A stretch of DNA of 64,000 nucleotides from Salvator merianae (lineage: Eukaryota > Chordata > Lepidosauria > Squamata > Teiidae). The DNA is taken from contig QVOM02000126.1 of NCBI GenBank assembly GCA_003586115.2, positions 3,949,699 through 4,013,698 on the forward strand, given 5' to 3'. Below the pieces are notes generated by a model. It saw only the letters and a program-made list of their open reading frames with translations. It made no database searches and was not told the DNA's origin. The translations under genes and the position numbers were made by a program. Positions 21,186-33,072 of this stretch are shown here, piece after piece (the first letter of the stretch is position 1; each line of letters starts with the position of its first letter).

Positions 21186-21705
21186 GCTCCTAGAAGCACC
21201 ATTCGCCCTTGGGAGTGGGTGGGGCACTAGATGAATACCATGCTGTGCAGTTACCACACCCCGGCCTACAGTGGTGCGTGGTTCCTGTAGTCTGGCGTTC
21301 TTTTGGCACAGCCTAACACGGCTGTGCAGCTCTAGCCTGTAAGTATCCCAGACTGGGCCTTCAGCGGTACATCACCCCAAAATGGGATAAAAGATGGCAC
21401 CCACCTACCCAGCATAAGGTCTTCATGGGATTGATTGTGCCTCTGCTGCACAAGTGCTACTGCTTGACAGAGAGCTTTAAGGTCTGTCTTCCACTAATTG
21501 CTTCCTTGTCATTCTTTATCTTTTGGCTAGGCTTCAACTGGATGCATCCCTGAAGGGACTCAGCTCATTTTTACATTGGGGAACAAAACGACTGTGTAGA
21601 CAAAATGGTTGATTGTTTTAAAACAATTAAAACTTTTCTACGGCTGCCCTCTGCTCTGGAAATAAAGGTACTGCTGTGAAAAGTGTTTGGTTCCTATTCT
21701 AGGGC
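21186..21705. other. unassigned sequence
   Basis: No recognised repeat or gene. Confidence 0.4.
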
Positions 21706-21800
21706 AATTTATTTATTTGTTTGTTTGTATTTTTATCCTGTCCCATACCCAAAGGTCTCAGGGCAGGTTACAATAGTAAAAACACATTAGAAGAACCCAC
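21706..21800 (-). mobile_element. LINE 3' tail, antisense
   Basis: TTTATTTATTTGTTTG followed by CAAAGGTCTCAGGGCAGG and TTACAATAG, a reverse-complemented reptile LINE tail. Confidence 0.55.
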
Positions 21801-22010
21801 TAAAACCACAATGAATACTGAGTCAGGTTAGGACGGAACAGGAGAATCTCAATATGACTGTTTCTAGTATTTGTCCAACTTCAGTGCAAGGACAGCTTGT
21901 CAAACAGGAAAGAAATGTGTTTTGAACATCTCAACTAAAGGAAATCTTATTTCTTTCATTCTTTCAAAAGGACAAGTCACTCAAGCTTACGTTTCAGGTT
22001 AGGATTTCTG

Positions 22011-22875
22011 TCAGACTGACCTGAACCCAATAGGGAATTGCCAAACTGGTTCTATATGAATGGGGTTCGTATAGAACCAGTGGGATCATGAAATTTGTTT
22101 CCAAACCGAACCCCCTTGAAAAATTCAGGGTTCATTCCAAAAACAAACAGAACCAGAGGGAGAACTTGACAAATGTTTCGTTCATTCTATTTTTCCCAGC
22201 TTGTACCCTGGCCTCACTCCATTCCCTGATCCTGCTCTATCTCTCCCCTGATCGTGCCCCAGTCTTCCTCCTTTTCCCAATTGCACCCTGCCAACCCCAG
22301 GTCCACCACCTTCCCATTCCCTTATCAGGTCCGTGGGGTACCTACCTGTTTCCCATGGGCCCCACCAGTCTGCTGTCCCTGGTCACATGATCTAGGGAAG
22401 ACCATAGCCTCAAACTGACTAATCACATTTGAAGCCTTGGTAGGAAGTGGATGTACACACGTCCATGTATTAAGCTTTCTGTGAGGACTTGTAGTCCATC
22501 ACCACAGAAGACCTAGGAGGTCTTGCAGGAGGAGAATGACAGCTGCCATGGTCTCCCTGGACCACACAGCCAGTGAAAGCAGACCAGGTAAGGGGAGCAG
22601 GTAAGTACTCCGCAGATGGAGGGATGGTGAGGTGTGGCCTAGAATTTGCTGGGGCACAATCGGGGAAGGAAGAGAGGTGGGGGATGATCCATGAAAAGGC
22701 TGGGGTACCGTCAGAGAAGGGGGGGTAAGCCAGAACATGAATTGGGGAGAATCGTGACTCAAGCAATTCATAGAACTGGTTGGATGGTTCTAGACTCATT
22801 GGTGAATGGATTGTTCATGTAGTTTTGGGTTCATTATAGACCAAACTGGCATTTTCCCATTCATACACAAGTCTA
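22011..22875. mobile_element. foldback hAT-like element, degenerate
   Basis: Left GGGAATTGCCAAACTGG (22033) and the complement of the right end, GGGAAAATGCCAGTTTGG, are imperfect inverted repeats. A 9-bp stem GGTTCTATA/TATAGAACC lies at about 22047-22078. The outer right end CACAAGTCTAG recalls squamate hAT MITE tips. Interior unassigned. Confidence 0.5.
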
Positions 22876-23737
22876 GAACCCAGGACCATCTATATGTACA
22901 TTTATTCCTGAGCTATAGTCCTGCTTTAAAATAAACATAGTTTGAAAAGAGGGTCCCCAGAAAGTGAGAAGATCTACATGATACTGTAAATGGACACTAA
23001 TAAGCTGGCAGTGTTTCTAAAAAGTGTACTTCACTTAGCAGAAGGAGAGAAAAGCAGATTTTTTTCCTTCACTCCACCCCCTCCCCATTTTCTCATCTTT
23101 CACCTGCTGAAATATATCATTAGCGCATTTTTAGCAACTCTTAAAAAACAAATTAAACATATTAAGGATGGTTCTCCCTTCCCTTTGGGGCTGTTCCTAA
23201 TTCTTTTTCTTTTAATTCAGAGTTTCAACTGTAGTCTACACTGTGGTAGTTGGGGGTGGGGTGCCGCAAGAATGTGAACCACCAACCACTTGTGAGTCTT
23301 GAGCACTGGCACCTTATTTAACATCCCGAATAAGCACGTTGTTAATAATCAAGATATCTGAGCACTGACAAAAAAAAAAAAAGGTTAGGGGCAAAAACAG
23401 GCGCAAGAAATTTAATTGGCATGCCTAATATGGAATTACTACTTCTCTTATTCCAATTTTTTTAAAAAAAAAATACTAAAAAGGAAAAGAAAAGGGGATT
23501 GCAAAGGAGATGTTTTTTAAAAACTGAGCTTGTAATTAAAAAGTAGTCATGAAGGAAAAACTTTTTCTCCTTAATAGCTGCTCTTCACATCACCCTAGTG
23601 ATTTGTTGGGGTGTTTTTTTCTCCCTTTTTAAATTCCTTTCCCAGGCGCTTGTAGGCTTTAGAGAAGCCAGTGGGAAGATGATAGAAGTTTTGCATGACT
23701 ATGTTCCACATTTCAGACAGGAAGATTCAATTGTGTT
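22876..23737. other. unassigned sequence
   Basis: No recognised repeat beyond short A or T runs. No supported gene. Confidence 0.4.
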
Positions 23738-23958
23738 GAGCCTTCTTGCACTATCATGCCATGATAGGGACCAATGGGTCTGGACCAGTGAGGCCTGCTT
23801 TTGCAGACCATAATATGGCATGATCTGAAACAGCACTATCTACACAATAACCCTGGTCCAGACCAGCCCTGCCACACACTGACCCTGAAGCTTGCATGAA
23901 CTTTGTGGCTGACATGTGAGGTCTCCAAAGGGCTAGGAACAAATGTGCAGCAAGACTC
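23738..23958. mobile_element. family D-like MITE, degenerate
   Basis: Starts GAGCCTTCTTGCACTATC and ends ATGTGCAGCAAGACTC, which are inverted. It contains TATCATGCCATGATA and GGTCTGGACCAG palindromes and GGGCTAGGAACAAATG, like family D. Confidence 0.5.
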
Positions 23959-25320
23959 TGTCTATCTCTGCAAGGAGAAAGCTAAAAATAGATCTTCTTA
24001 GGTGGAAGGCAAAATGACTCTCTGTCTTCTCATCTGTCTCTTTTGAAAAAAAAGAACAAAAGTGTGGTAGAATGATGCTCAGTTGCCTAGAGGTTGGGCA
24101 GGCAAACAGGAGTGGCCCACTCACTCCAGTTCCTGTCCTGAGAACCCAGAAAGTGTACAGCGAGAGAAGGGTAGGAAAACTCTCACGTTGTGTGACCCTT
24201 TGGTGGACACATGTCCAGGTCAGTGTATTAAGGTTAGAAGGACAAACAGTAGATGGAGATTTGAGGGGAAAATAGAAGGGGAAAGTGGAATATTTGGTAA
24301 AGGAAGTGGGGAGTGTCCAAGAAAGAAATCATGTATTAGTAACCTTCCATATATGTTAGATTAGGTCAGAGGGGCGGGTTCACCAAGGGAGTTGGGGAAT
24401 TTTCAATGTATTATTTTAATTTGTTTTGATTTTGTATAATAAATAAATAAAAATATAACAATAATAGTCCAGGTCAGTGTCTGACAAGTAGTATTGGCCT
24501 GAGGATACCTTAAAAGGTGGGGTTTCATTCACTCTTCTGCACTTCGGGGGGGCTTTTCAAAAAAGATTGTCCCCTCAACAGACTACTTGGAAGCAGTGTT
24601 AAGTTTTGATTTTTGCACAGAATCATATTATGTGTGGAACTTGGCTATCACACAGTTCTCTTTAAGGTACAGGGTGGCACAGGGTGGAACAGTATATGTT
24701 AGGTGTTGTTAATTAAGTGATCAGTTATGGATGTGTGTGGTGTACGTGTAAGAAATTTAGGAACAGGGGTTCCTACAGAGTTTTGTGGGTTAGTTGAGTG
24801 GAGGCTGTATGAATGTGTTGTTATACTTCTTTCCTTGCTACACCACCCAGCTTATTGCCTTCTTGTTTGTAGAGGCTAATTAGCTGCTTTATGCTTTATA
24901 TTATTATATGTGATTTGTGTATCATATCTTTGTATTGTTGACTGTTATAACTCTGTGTTTTGTGTTAACATTTTTGTACACAACAGAGTGAATTGTCTTT
25001 TTGTTCTTTAAGTAAAAGTGCCTTCCTACTGGAAAGCTAAAAGCAACTCTAGTGTCTGACTTTACTGCTGCTGCTACTGCTCTTTTTCCACGTTTTTCCG
25101 TTTGCGTTCTGCTACCGTGGTAAAGGTACCCCACTTTTGCCATGGCAAGCAGCCTATGTAGCAATTTGTATAGCAGTTGCTGTATTTGAGAAGTTACTGG
25201 AAAGCAACGTCTGAGCATCCCATCCAACCTACTGTAGGAGTAGGACCTCCTGAACCCCTTGTACCTCTGCAACACCTTAAGTTGAACCTAGTACAGTTCC
25301 TGGGGTTGTAGTCTATTTTT
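23959..25320. other. unassigned sequence
   Basis: No recognised repeat apart from AT-rich runs near 24440. Frames 24083-24364 (+) and 24922-25275 (-) have no family resemblance. Confidence 0.4.
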
Positions 25321-25324
25321 TTCC

Positions 25325-25348
25325 AGAATGGTCCATGCAGAAAGGGCC
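25325..25348. mobile_element. family C/D right terminus, isolated
   Basis: ATGCAGAAAGGGCC matches the shared end. No left end was found. Confidence 0.4.
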
Positions 25349-25544
25349 AAATGGCTACGTTCAGATGGCCATGGAGGTCATCTGCAGGACTAGGGAGAAC
25401 AGCACCCAGAATGGGGCATTTAAAGTCACCCTGAGGTGGGAGACAGGGCACACTGACCTAGAGGGAAATGGACCACTCTGATGGTACCCATCCCATTAAT
25501 TTGGTTTGCCAGATTAAGAAAGTTGCCTGTACCTATGCAGCACA

Positions 25545-25589
25545 GCTTGCCAGTTAGCCCATTCTAAGGTAGAAGGTGCGAACAGGCCC
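25545..25589 (+). mobile_element. family A right terminus, isolated
   Basis: TTAGCCCATTCTAAGGTAG (one arm of the terminal hairpin) then AGGTGCGAACAGGCCC. Confidence 0.65.
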
Positions 25590-26221
25590 AATGTTGTCCT
25601 GCACTGGGTAGGTGGGTGCCATGTTTTAATTATCATATATATGGCTTTATTGATTTTTAATAGTGGATATGATAAGGTGGAAAGTGACTGATCTTGCGAG
25701 TTGACTGGGGATTTGCTGAAGCTGCTGCATCATGAACAAGAAGGGGGAAAAAGAAAGAAAAAGAATTAAAAAAAGATTTTAAAAAATTTGTATGTCAAGG
25801 CAAGACACACACATCCCAAAAGAAACAAAAAACAAATGAAGCCTAAATACCTCTTTGTTTTGCTTGAGAGAGTTTCTGTCCCATGGTACCAATTCACATG
25901 TTAATCCTCCTTTGCAACACCGCAGTTGTAATTTAGAATTGGTCATAGAACCTTCACTAAACCTCAGTGTACTGCTCAAGCTAAACATTTGCAGTTAGAT
26001 GCAGGCACTGCTAAGCTTAATGAAGTTTTATATATGCTTATGTTAATAAACTACGTAATTTATAGGATTGCTACGGTCCTGACAGTAAACAGGCTTTTAT
26101 ACCAGGTACTACTGCTAGTTGGAGATGAAATTCCAATGGCCTCGTCATCCACACTGAGAAAATGCCAAATGGCTTCTAAGGAGATTGGGAGCTTGCGAGA
26201 ATCATCTATTTTTCCTGCTTT
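25590..26221. other. unassigned sequence
   Basis: No recognised repeat or gene. Confidence 0.4.
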
Positions 26222-26486
26222 GGGCCTGTTTGCACTTTGGTGCTAGTAAGTATCCTGACACTCAGTAGCAAAGTGCACCTGCACTTTGTGGAGGCCCCAG
26301 CATTCGGAAGCATCTGCAGATGTTTCTGAATGCTACTAGCTGTGGACAGCTAAATCACTGTCCACAGCTGTACCGGGAGCAGCTGGACTGCTCGCAGTCA
26401 GCAGTGTTCACACCTGCTGCCAGGTACAAATGCTGCAGGCTGTGACATAATTATCCCATTCTAAGGTAGAAAGTATGAAAAAGCCC
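26222..26486 (+). mobile_element. family A multi-hairpin MITE, internally shortened
   Basis: Starts GGGCCTGTTTGCACTTTGG with the H1 hairpin (GCTAGTAAG...CTCAGTAGC). A perfect 12-bp stem AGCTGTGGACAG lies at 26338-26349 / 26358-26369. It ends with half of the terminal hairpin (ATAATTATCCCATTCTAAGG) and AAAGTATGAAAAAGCCC. Flanks do not match. Confidence 0.8.
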
Positions 26487-26599
26487 AGTTTCTACTTTAA
26501 AAAAAACACACCTTACTTTCTTTAAACGTAAACGAAACAAAAACAGAAAAAGCAACAACAGTAGGAGAAAAATATGTTACCTATAACAAAAATACATGC

Positions 26600-27095
26600 T
26601 TATTACCCCCATCCACCCCACCTGCCCTTCAGAATGGATTCTCCTTTATCCACTGTTTCTCATTAGAAAGATCACCTGTATCTGTTCTCTCACTTGATCT
26701 GTTCCCCTCGGTTGCAGACTAAAATCTATAATTTTCTTCCTTCTTTTTTCCCTGTCAGCCTCAATCATATACCCTAAATATATCACTCTTCTTTCTCTGA
26801 TAATAAAAAACAGAGATTCCTTCAAATAATGATACCAATTATCAATTGTCCATGTTGTTTGATCTTTCCATCCTTTTGCTATAACCATCCGCACTGAAAT
26901 TATTGCTTGCTTTATCATATATCTATCTTTTTGTTCTATTTGTGAATCGCTTATTAATTGAGGTATACACATCTTTTTTGACCAATTGTCCTGCACTCAC
27001 ATAACTTGATTAATATCTGCTTCAATTAGCTTCTAACGGATTTTCACCTTCTCACCTTCCCACCATTGATTTATTAAGGGAACAATCTCTAATGA
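26600..27095 (-). pseudogene. L1 ORF2 C-terminal fragment
   Basis: Minus-strand frame 26646-26996 encodes a segment with AKGWKDQTTWTIDNWYHYL, resembling the extreme C-terminus of L1 ORF2p and paralleling SLGWKDQSKLTLISWYKRL in the L1 at 39796. Farther 5', WWEGEKVKI and KLIEADINQV match the region after the CCHC-like motif, broken by a stop. The 3' UTR would lie to the left. Dead copy. Confidence 0.8.
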
Positions 27096-27099
27096 AGAT

Positions 27100-27218
27100 G
27101 GAGCATGCTAGTGGGGGACAGGGCTTCACAGATGTGTTCTAACATGCAATTTGATGAGGCCCAGAAGCCAACTATGGAGGCTTCTGATAGGGATTAATTG
27201 TAAGTGCAGAAAGAGCCA
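27100..27218. mobile_element. family C/D right-hand part
   Basis: TTGTAAGTGCAGAAAGAGCC is a degenerate terminus. GGCCCAGAAGCC and GGAGGCTTCTG are inverted just inside. Confidence 0.45.
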
Positions 27219-27835
27219 TATATAGTGCAGACATGTCCACTAATGGATCAAAACATTGACCTGCATTTGAGATGCTGTTGTGGGGAACTGGCCTATGGGG
27301 CCTGCCATGATGACTTCCTGTACTTCAATACTTCCTCAGTGTCAGAATATAATCATAAAATATTGAGTAAGAATCCACTCCAACAAGTGTGCGCACTTGG
27401 CAAACCAGTGGTTCTCATATATGATTTAATAGCAGCACTGTATCATAAGTTCCCCATTGAAATCAAAGGTTTGTTAGCAGACTCAAGCCTCAACCTGATC
27501 TCTTTGTGCCATGAGAACCCAGGGTCTGTTGTCAAGATGGACGAGGAAGGTGATTCTGAGGCCATCTTGATGCATGTAGATTGGATGCAGCCATTAGAAA
27601 GTTGCAATTTTATGTAAAGCCAAGTGAAAGGTTGATCACAGTGTACATGGCAGATTGTGTGCACAATAGCCAAACACTCAATGCACTCAAATTCTGAGCT
27701 GCTGAATACGCTGTCCAATTTGCTTTTATGGATTAGCCACCCCAGCAAGAGGAAGTTTTGAAAATGCAGGAAACCAGCGAGGGGAAGAAATAATAATTAG
27801 GTGAGGAAGAATGCTTCTCAACATGAGCTGCATGC
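27219..27835. other. unassigned sequence with a 137-codon frame
   Basis: The plus frame 27204-27617 is one of the longer ones in the window, but I recognise no domain in its product. It begins inside a MITE terminus (27204-27218), which argues against a real start. Left as unassigned. Confidence 0.35.
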
Positions 27836-27838
27836 AAT

Positions 27839-28376
27839 GGCCCTGTTCGTACTTTGTGAGAGGAACTTTCCTGGCCACTCACTAGTAAGGTGCATTGGCA
27901 TCTGCAAGTGGAGTCAGCTGGCTTGAAGCTCACCAAAGCCCACCTGATGCTCACCTGAAGCTGACTAGCACTGGTGAACTCAATTGCAGTTTGGAAACTG
28001 ACCTGTGCGATCAGGTGTACATCAGGGGAGGTGCATTTGCACCACTTCCGGGTTTCAAATGGCTGTGGGGTGGGCCTGGTGGGGCTGCACAGGCACCGTC
28101 CAATACTTCTCAACCTGGTTTGCACTTTCGGCTTCGCATCCCGACTGTCATTTCAAAGACAACTTCGAAAGGAACTGCTCTGGCTTCGGAAATAGCACTC
28201 TGGCTTCGGAAACATCTCCCTAACTAGTGCATTCCCATTCACACTGCTCCCCCTGTTGGTCAGCTCGCAAACTGTTCTATTGCTGACAAGTGCGAATACT
28301 CATCACCATACATGATCCTGGCCAGCCCGAATCCTGCTAAATAGTATGTTCTACTCTCATAAGTGCAAAAACGTCC
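27839..28376 (-). mobile_element. family B MITE, complete
   Basis: Ends GGCCCTGTTCGTACTTTG and TAAGTGCAAAAACGTCC, flanked by AAT (27836-27838, 28377-28379). Less CpG-rich than 7685, and similar to 32566 in opposite orientation. Confidence 0.85.
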
Positions 28377-28379
28377 AAT

Positions 28380-29040
28380 GGACACTTGTGAATATGGATA
28401 TATAGTTTTCTGGCTGGTTGCTAGACCAGCAATAGGGATGCACTTGTTGCTTTAGAAGAAAGGAAAAGGGATCTCTTCTGCCTCCAATTCATCTGAACTC
28501 AAGATATTTCAGTCTTGGATGAGACATGCTATTATAAGACCACTGGCACATTGTTGCTATTGACAATTCATTCACACCTATTATTTTTCTATTGGCTGAA
28601 AATATGTTCACCACACAGGGTCCTCATTTAGTCTTGATTTTAAAGGACCTGATGGGTTTGAAGCCAAGGACAATAATTAGCCCACACTAAAAGAAGACAG
28701 ATCCACCCCCCATATTTTCAAAGGAAGACATTTAAAATAGGTTTTTTTCCACAAAACTAAAAAAAAAGTAGAGGAACTATTTTATTAATAAGGTAAAGAT
28801 GCTCTTGAGTTAAACCTGGTTCTGATGACTATGTGAACACATTCTTACAGTCTTCTTGGCAATAATGCAGAAGTGGTTTGCAACTGCCATCTTCCAGGTT
28901 TTTTAAATTCCTAGTAAGTAATAGAATATTTTTTGAGTTTCTATAGTGTCTGGTTTAATACAGTATGCAGTCTCAAGAAATATTGCACCCTGAAATGCAG
29001 CATGTGTATGACTGTCTCCATATCAGAGACATAAAACTAC
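28380..29040. other. unassigned sequence
   Basis: A stretch near 28855-28910 recalls the SINE tail in reverse (CAGAAGTGGTTTGCAAC). Otherwise nothing recognised. Confidence 0.4.
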
Positions 29041-29043
29041 AGA

Positions 29044-29472
29044 AGGCCTATTTTCACTTTCCACTGTGCAATGTTTGGTTGTGAACATTCCATGGTGGAA
29101 CAATCCCCACGGTGTGATGGCCATCCGCACTGCAAGGGCTGGAACATTCCAGAAATGGACTTCTAGCACTTGCGGTGCGAATGCTGGCCACCCTGCCATG
29201 ACAGCGGCCTAAGCAATATCTGGCTGCTGCCATGGTGACTGGGGATGTGTTGCACAACTGCACAGCTGCAACCATGCCAGGCAGCGTTCGCATCAGAAAG
29301 TAACAGTCCAGCTGTTTTTGGCACAGTTGTAGATCACAATTTTGTGCTCCACAGCTAGTAGTGATCAGGAGTGGCTGTAGTCACTCCTGATCACTTGGGC
29401 CTCTGCAAAATGCAGAAGCATTTCTCTAGTGAGTGTCCAATCACTCACTGGAGTGTAAGTGCGGACAGGCCC
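29044..29472 (-). mobile_element. family A multi-hairpin MITE, complete
   Basis: Starts AGGCCTATTTTCACTTTCC and ends AAGTGCGGACAGGCCC, flanked by AGA on both sides (29041-29043, 29473-29475). A perfect 14-bp stem AGTGATCAGGAGTG lies at 29360-29373 / 29382-29395. H1 is at the right (CTAGTGAGTG...CACTCACTGG) and the terminal hairpin at the left. Confidence 0.9.
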
Positions 29473-29475
29473 AGA

Positions 29476-29965
29476 GAATGCTTTAGATCCCAGTAACTTA
29501 ATCCTTTGTGTACTGACCTTGGGCAAACCACATGAGATGACCGCTATGTCCTTGCTATGATTGGTGCAGTTAGCTTTGACAGGATTGCGCTTTTTTAGAA
29601 TCACTATTGAAAATTCTTCTTTGCAATAACAATATGCAGCTTGCACAAAGAACGTTTTTCAATAGTGGTTCCAGAAGAGTATGTATAGCCAAACCTTAAG
29701 CTAGTACTTGGCATAGTGACTTAGCATTGAGAAATCTCCCCAGCTGCATTTTAAGGCTGCATTCAATGCAGTAAAATAAAAAGGCCCTCTGAACTAGGTT
29801 AGACAGCACAGAGATGGTTTGCAAGTGAGATCACGCATAGGCCAGTCTGCATCTCTGCCTCTCATTAACACTGGAGGCTGGAAAAGGTGGAATAGAAATG
29901 GGATGAGACCGCAAGTGCCATATGCTGCTGTCTCTGAGGTGTTTTTGAGATGCTGTTTTTGCTAC
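29476..29965. other. unassigned sequence
   Basis: No recognised repeat or gene. Confidence 0.4.
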
Positions 29966-30480
29966 AGCCGGAGGGCCTTTCTGCACTTACCTGTGCAGAT
30001 CCTGAACAGCTGATCTGGAACATGCATTCCATCCCAAGACAGGGATGGATTGTCCTTAGACAGGAATAATGCTGTCTGCACAATGGCCCTTTCTGCACTT
30101 GGCCTTATTCCAGATTATATCCTGGAATAGGGACCTGTTATCTGCATACTAGCAGGAACTATGGCAGGCCCCCACCTGGGGCCTGCTGTAATCTGTACTA
30201 ACATGTGGACAGCAGGTCCCTATTCTGGGATATAATCCAGAATAAAGCCAAGTGCAGAAAGGTCCAATGACAACTGTTCTTGTCTAGCCTCTGTGCCTGC
30301 TCCAAAGCTCACATGAGCATTGAAACTGGCCTCTGAAGATTTTGACAGCCAGGAATGAAAGCTCCTGGACTCAGAGCCCCTAGATGACCCATTTTGGCAG
30401 AACAATTTGATGTGCCGCCGTAGTGGGTCTCCCAGTATTTTGGAATATGGGGGCATGTACCTTGTGCATGCATCCGTGAT
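29966..30480. mobile_element. GGGCC-end MITE interrupted by a family C element
   Basis: Left end GAGGGCCTTTCTGCACTTAC with CCATCCCAAGACAGGGATGG (near-perfect palindrome, about 30028-30048), interrupted at 30085. The right-hand continuation (GACAACTGTTCTTGTC..., GAAGATTTTGACAGCCAGG) resembles the element at 13998. Right terminus unclear. Confidence 0.5.
30085..30265. mobile_element. family C palindromic MITE, 181 bp
   Basis: Ends GGCCCTTTCTGCACTTGG and CCAAGTGCAGAAAGGTCC, flanked by AAT (30082-30084, 30266-30268). Confidence 0.9.
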
Positions 30481-30483
30481 CTA

Positions 30484-30570
30484 GGCCATTTCTGCACTTG
30501 ACCTTATTCCAGATTATATCTTAGAATAGGGATCTGCCATTTGCATGTTACTGTGAACTATGGCAGGTCA
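30484..30570. mobile_element. family C MITE, left half only
   Basis: GGCCATTTCTGCACTTGACC, CCAGATTATATCTTAG and GGGATCTGCC match the left half of 30085-30265. The right half is absent. Confidence 0.75.
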
Positions 30571-30826
30571 TTATAATTCTTGACAAATAAAAAAAATTCT
30601 TTAGTATTTATGGGAGCTTGATGAATCTCTTGTTAATGACTTCTGGAATTAAGGTTTCTGGAACCTGGAATAACTTCTGCCCTATTGTCCCACATAGATC
30701 CTGATCCACAGCAGTACGAAGAGGACTCCAATGCCCATTTAAAGGGAAGCCACCAGAGAGATGAGCAGTTCCTTGCAAATATCTTGGGTGTAACTGGTAG
30801 AGGTAACTTCACATAGAATCAGGCAG
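30571..30826. other. unassigned sequence
   Basis: No recognised repeat or gene. Confidence 0.4.
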
Positions 30827-31093
30827 TAGAGATGTGCAAAGTTTGGTTCATGTTTGAAAAATTGATCAAACATTTCATGTTCATAGATGTTCACATCAAA
30901 CCGAACATGCAGTGGCTCGCATGTCCAGAAATTCGATCAAACCAACCCAGTCCATTGCTCATGAATGCAAACAATTCAATCAGTTTATGTTCACTGTGGT
31001 TTTGTCCCTTGAAAAAGGCTTTCTTCAATGGGAAAATTGTATTTTTTATTTTTGAACAAGTTCACAATTGAATGCAAACTGAACACATCACTA
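30827..31093. mobile_element. hAT-like MITE, 267 bp
   Basis: Inverted ends TAGAGATGTGCAAAGTTTGG and CAAACTGAACACATCACTA. Flanks TCAGGCAG (30819-30826) and CCAGGCAA (31094-31101) agree at 6 of 8 positions. The ends match the TAGRGATGTGCA type common in squamates. Confidence 0.75.
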
Positions 31094-31184
31094 CCAGGCA
31101 ATGAAAAACATGCCAATAGCTAAGAGCACTACAGTAAGGTGTGGAAATACATCCAGGTTCACTGAACTGGTATATCTGCTTGTT

Positions 31185-31593
31185 GGACCTTTTCATACTT
31201 TCCACCATAGAACAGACCTTGCAGCATGGTGACCGTCTGCACTGCAAGACTGGCAATAAGATACCAGCCTTTGCAGTTCAAATCCTGGTGTCCTGCTGGC
31301 GTTCTGCACAATGACAGTGACAAGGAAACTTCCGGTCACTGCCATGGCAATTGGCAATGCTGCATGATGGCACAGCCGCAGCCACACTGCTCTATGTTCG
31401 CACCCGGAAGCAGCCATGAATGCAGTGTATTGGGAACAGTTCAGTTGCTCTGGAGCACAATTTTGTGCTTTGCAGCTGGTAGCAATTTGGAACAGCTATA
31501 GTCTGCTCCCAATCACCAGGGCCTCCGCGAAATGCAGAAACACTTGGCTAGTGAGTGTCCTTGACATTCACTAGTGTCAAGTGCGAAAGGCCC
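31185..31593 (-). mobile_element. family A multi-hairpin MITE, complete
   Basis: Starts GGACCTTTTCATACTTTCC and ends CAAGTGCGAAAGGCCC. Flanks GTT and TTT differ at one position. Contains CCATGGCAATTGGC, a GAGCACAATTTTGTGCTTTG hairpin and H1 at the right (CTAGTGAGTGTC...GACATTCACTAG). Confidence 0.85.
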
Positions 31594-31639
31594 TTTGTCT
31601 CCTCTTCCTTACTAACAGAAGGGCACATCAAGCATACCC

Positions 31640-31735
31640 TTTCTGTACTTAATTGTACAACACTGGCAGAGAATTCTGGGAGCCGTAGTTCAGGAACTGG
31701 AGAGGACTACAGCTGAAGTACTATGGTTTGTTGTT
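31640..31735. repeat. dispersed 'attctgggagttgtagttcagg' repeat, fragment
   Basis: GAATTCTGGGAGCCGTAGTT and CAGGAACTGGAGAGGAC match the copy near 5029. Confidence 0.5.
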
Positions 31736-32374
31736 CTCATTCCATATCTAGAAGAAAGAAGCAAACCTTAAAACCTTCTTTGTTAATAACTCTATAAAGA
31801 AGGCATTAACCAAAATTTGTAGGCCTTAATCAACATAACTTTTTCTTTTTTAGCATTGCATATGTCCATTCCTTATATTGATATTTGAAATCCAGATTCA
31901 TTTGACAGAGCATGGTGTCTGAGTGATATTTTAGCTCAGCCAAAGTAATCCAAAAATCTAATTTGTGAAATTGATTCTTCTGTCACAAAAATGTTCAACA
32001 GTAATAGTTGTATTTTACCTTGTCAAAAAAAAGAAAATGATTAGGCTAAAACAGGCCTAAACTGCTCAATAACATCAAAAATGGAAGGAGCACAAAGGCC
32101 AACCAATTACTTAGGAAACTTCTGAATATAGTAAAAGGCCTTATTTTATGCTTGAAGAGTAATCAAGATAACTTTTCATTTTCTGCTATACTGATCATGG
32201 TATAAGACAGAGTCCAGCTATAGAAAAGGACAATGGCTTATTATTTTTCCCTTATTAATTCCAGAAAATCATATTTATAATCATTTCAGAGATGTTCTTG
32301 GGATCCCCATTCTTCCAACTCAGCTCTGATTATTTTAAATATAGTCCTTGAGTTATACGTTTAGAAGAAATTAC
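31736..32374. other. unassigned sequence
   Basis: No recognised repeat or gene. Confidence 0.4.
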
Positions 32375-32515
32375 GTGAGCAGTGGGAGTTGCTGGTGCTT
32401 AATATTAGAGCACTTGGTTAGCATGGAGAGGTACCCAGGTTCACTCCTTGGCATTTGTTCAGAAGAAGTCAGATGGTGAAAACTGCATGAATGTTAATTG
32501 AGACAAACTCAGTTC
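32375..32515 (+). mobile_element. tRNA-derived SINE, diverged
   Basis: TAGAGCACTTGGTTAGCATG, B box GGTTCACTCC and TGTTCAGAAGAAGTCAGATG are collinear with the SINE at 60057 and loosely with 4511. Confidence 0.5.
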
Positions 32516-32565
32516 AGGGATATTGTTACTTTTTGTAACTTTTTGTACAAGTAATAAGCATATTA

Positions 32566-33072
32566 GGGCCTGTTCGCACTTATAGCAGTATAACGTTCTA
32601 ATTAAGCAGGGTTTAGACCGGCCAGGATCAGGTACAGTGAGGAGTGTTCACATTTGTCAGCACTGGAACAGTTTGCGAGCTGACCAGCAGAGGGAGCAGT
32701 GAGAATGGAAATGCACTAGTTAGGTAGCTGGGTCCGAACCCAGAGGGGTTGGGTCTGGACTTGGATCTGAACTGGCTGCCAGGGTCCGAACCCCAAAGTC
32801 CGAACCTAGGTCCAAACTGTCTGAAGGCACCTGCATGGCTATGCAGTCTCCACCCCCTGCCATTCCACACCAGGAAGTGATGCAAACACACCTTTCCCGA
32901 TCTGCACCTGATCACGCAAGTCAGCTTGGAGACTACAATGTAGTTGACCACAGCTGGTAGGCTTCAGGTGAGCTTCGGTAGGTTTCAAGTCTGCTGGAGC
33001 TGTTTGCAGGTGCGAATGCTCCGTTCCAGTGAGTGCCCTGGAACATTCCTCTCGCTAAGTGCAAACAGGCCC
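32566..33072 (+). mobile_element. family B MITE, complete
   Basis: Ends GGGCCTGTTCGCACTTATAG and CTAAGTGCAAACAGGCCC. Flanks TTA and CTA differ at one position. This is the uninterrupted reference for the split copy at 19840. Confidence 0.85.

Noticed and set aside
20666..21202. 178-codon minus-strand frame as a gene
   Set aside because: It covers a poly(A) run, a hAT-like MITE and A-long sequence.
27204..27617. 137-codon plus-strand frame as a gene
   Set aside because: The start lies in a MITE terminus and no domain is recognisable. Kept as unassigned.
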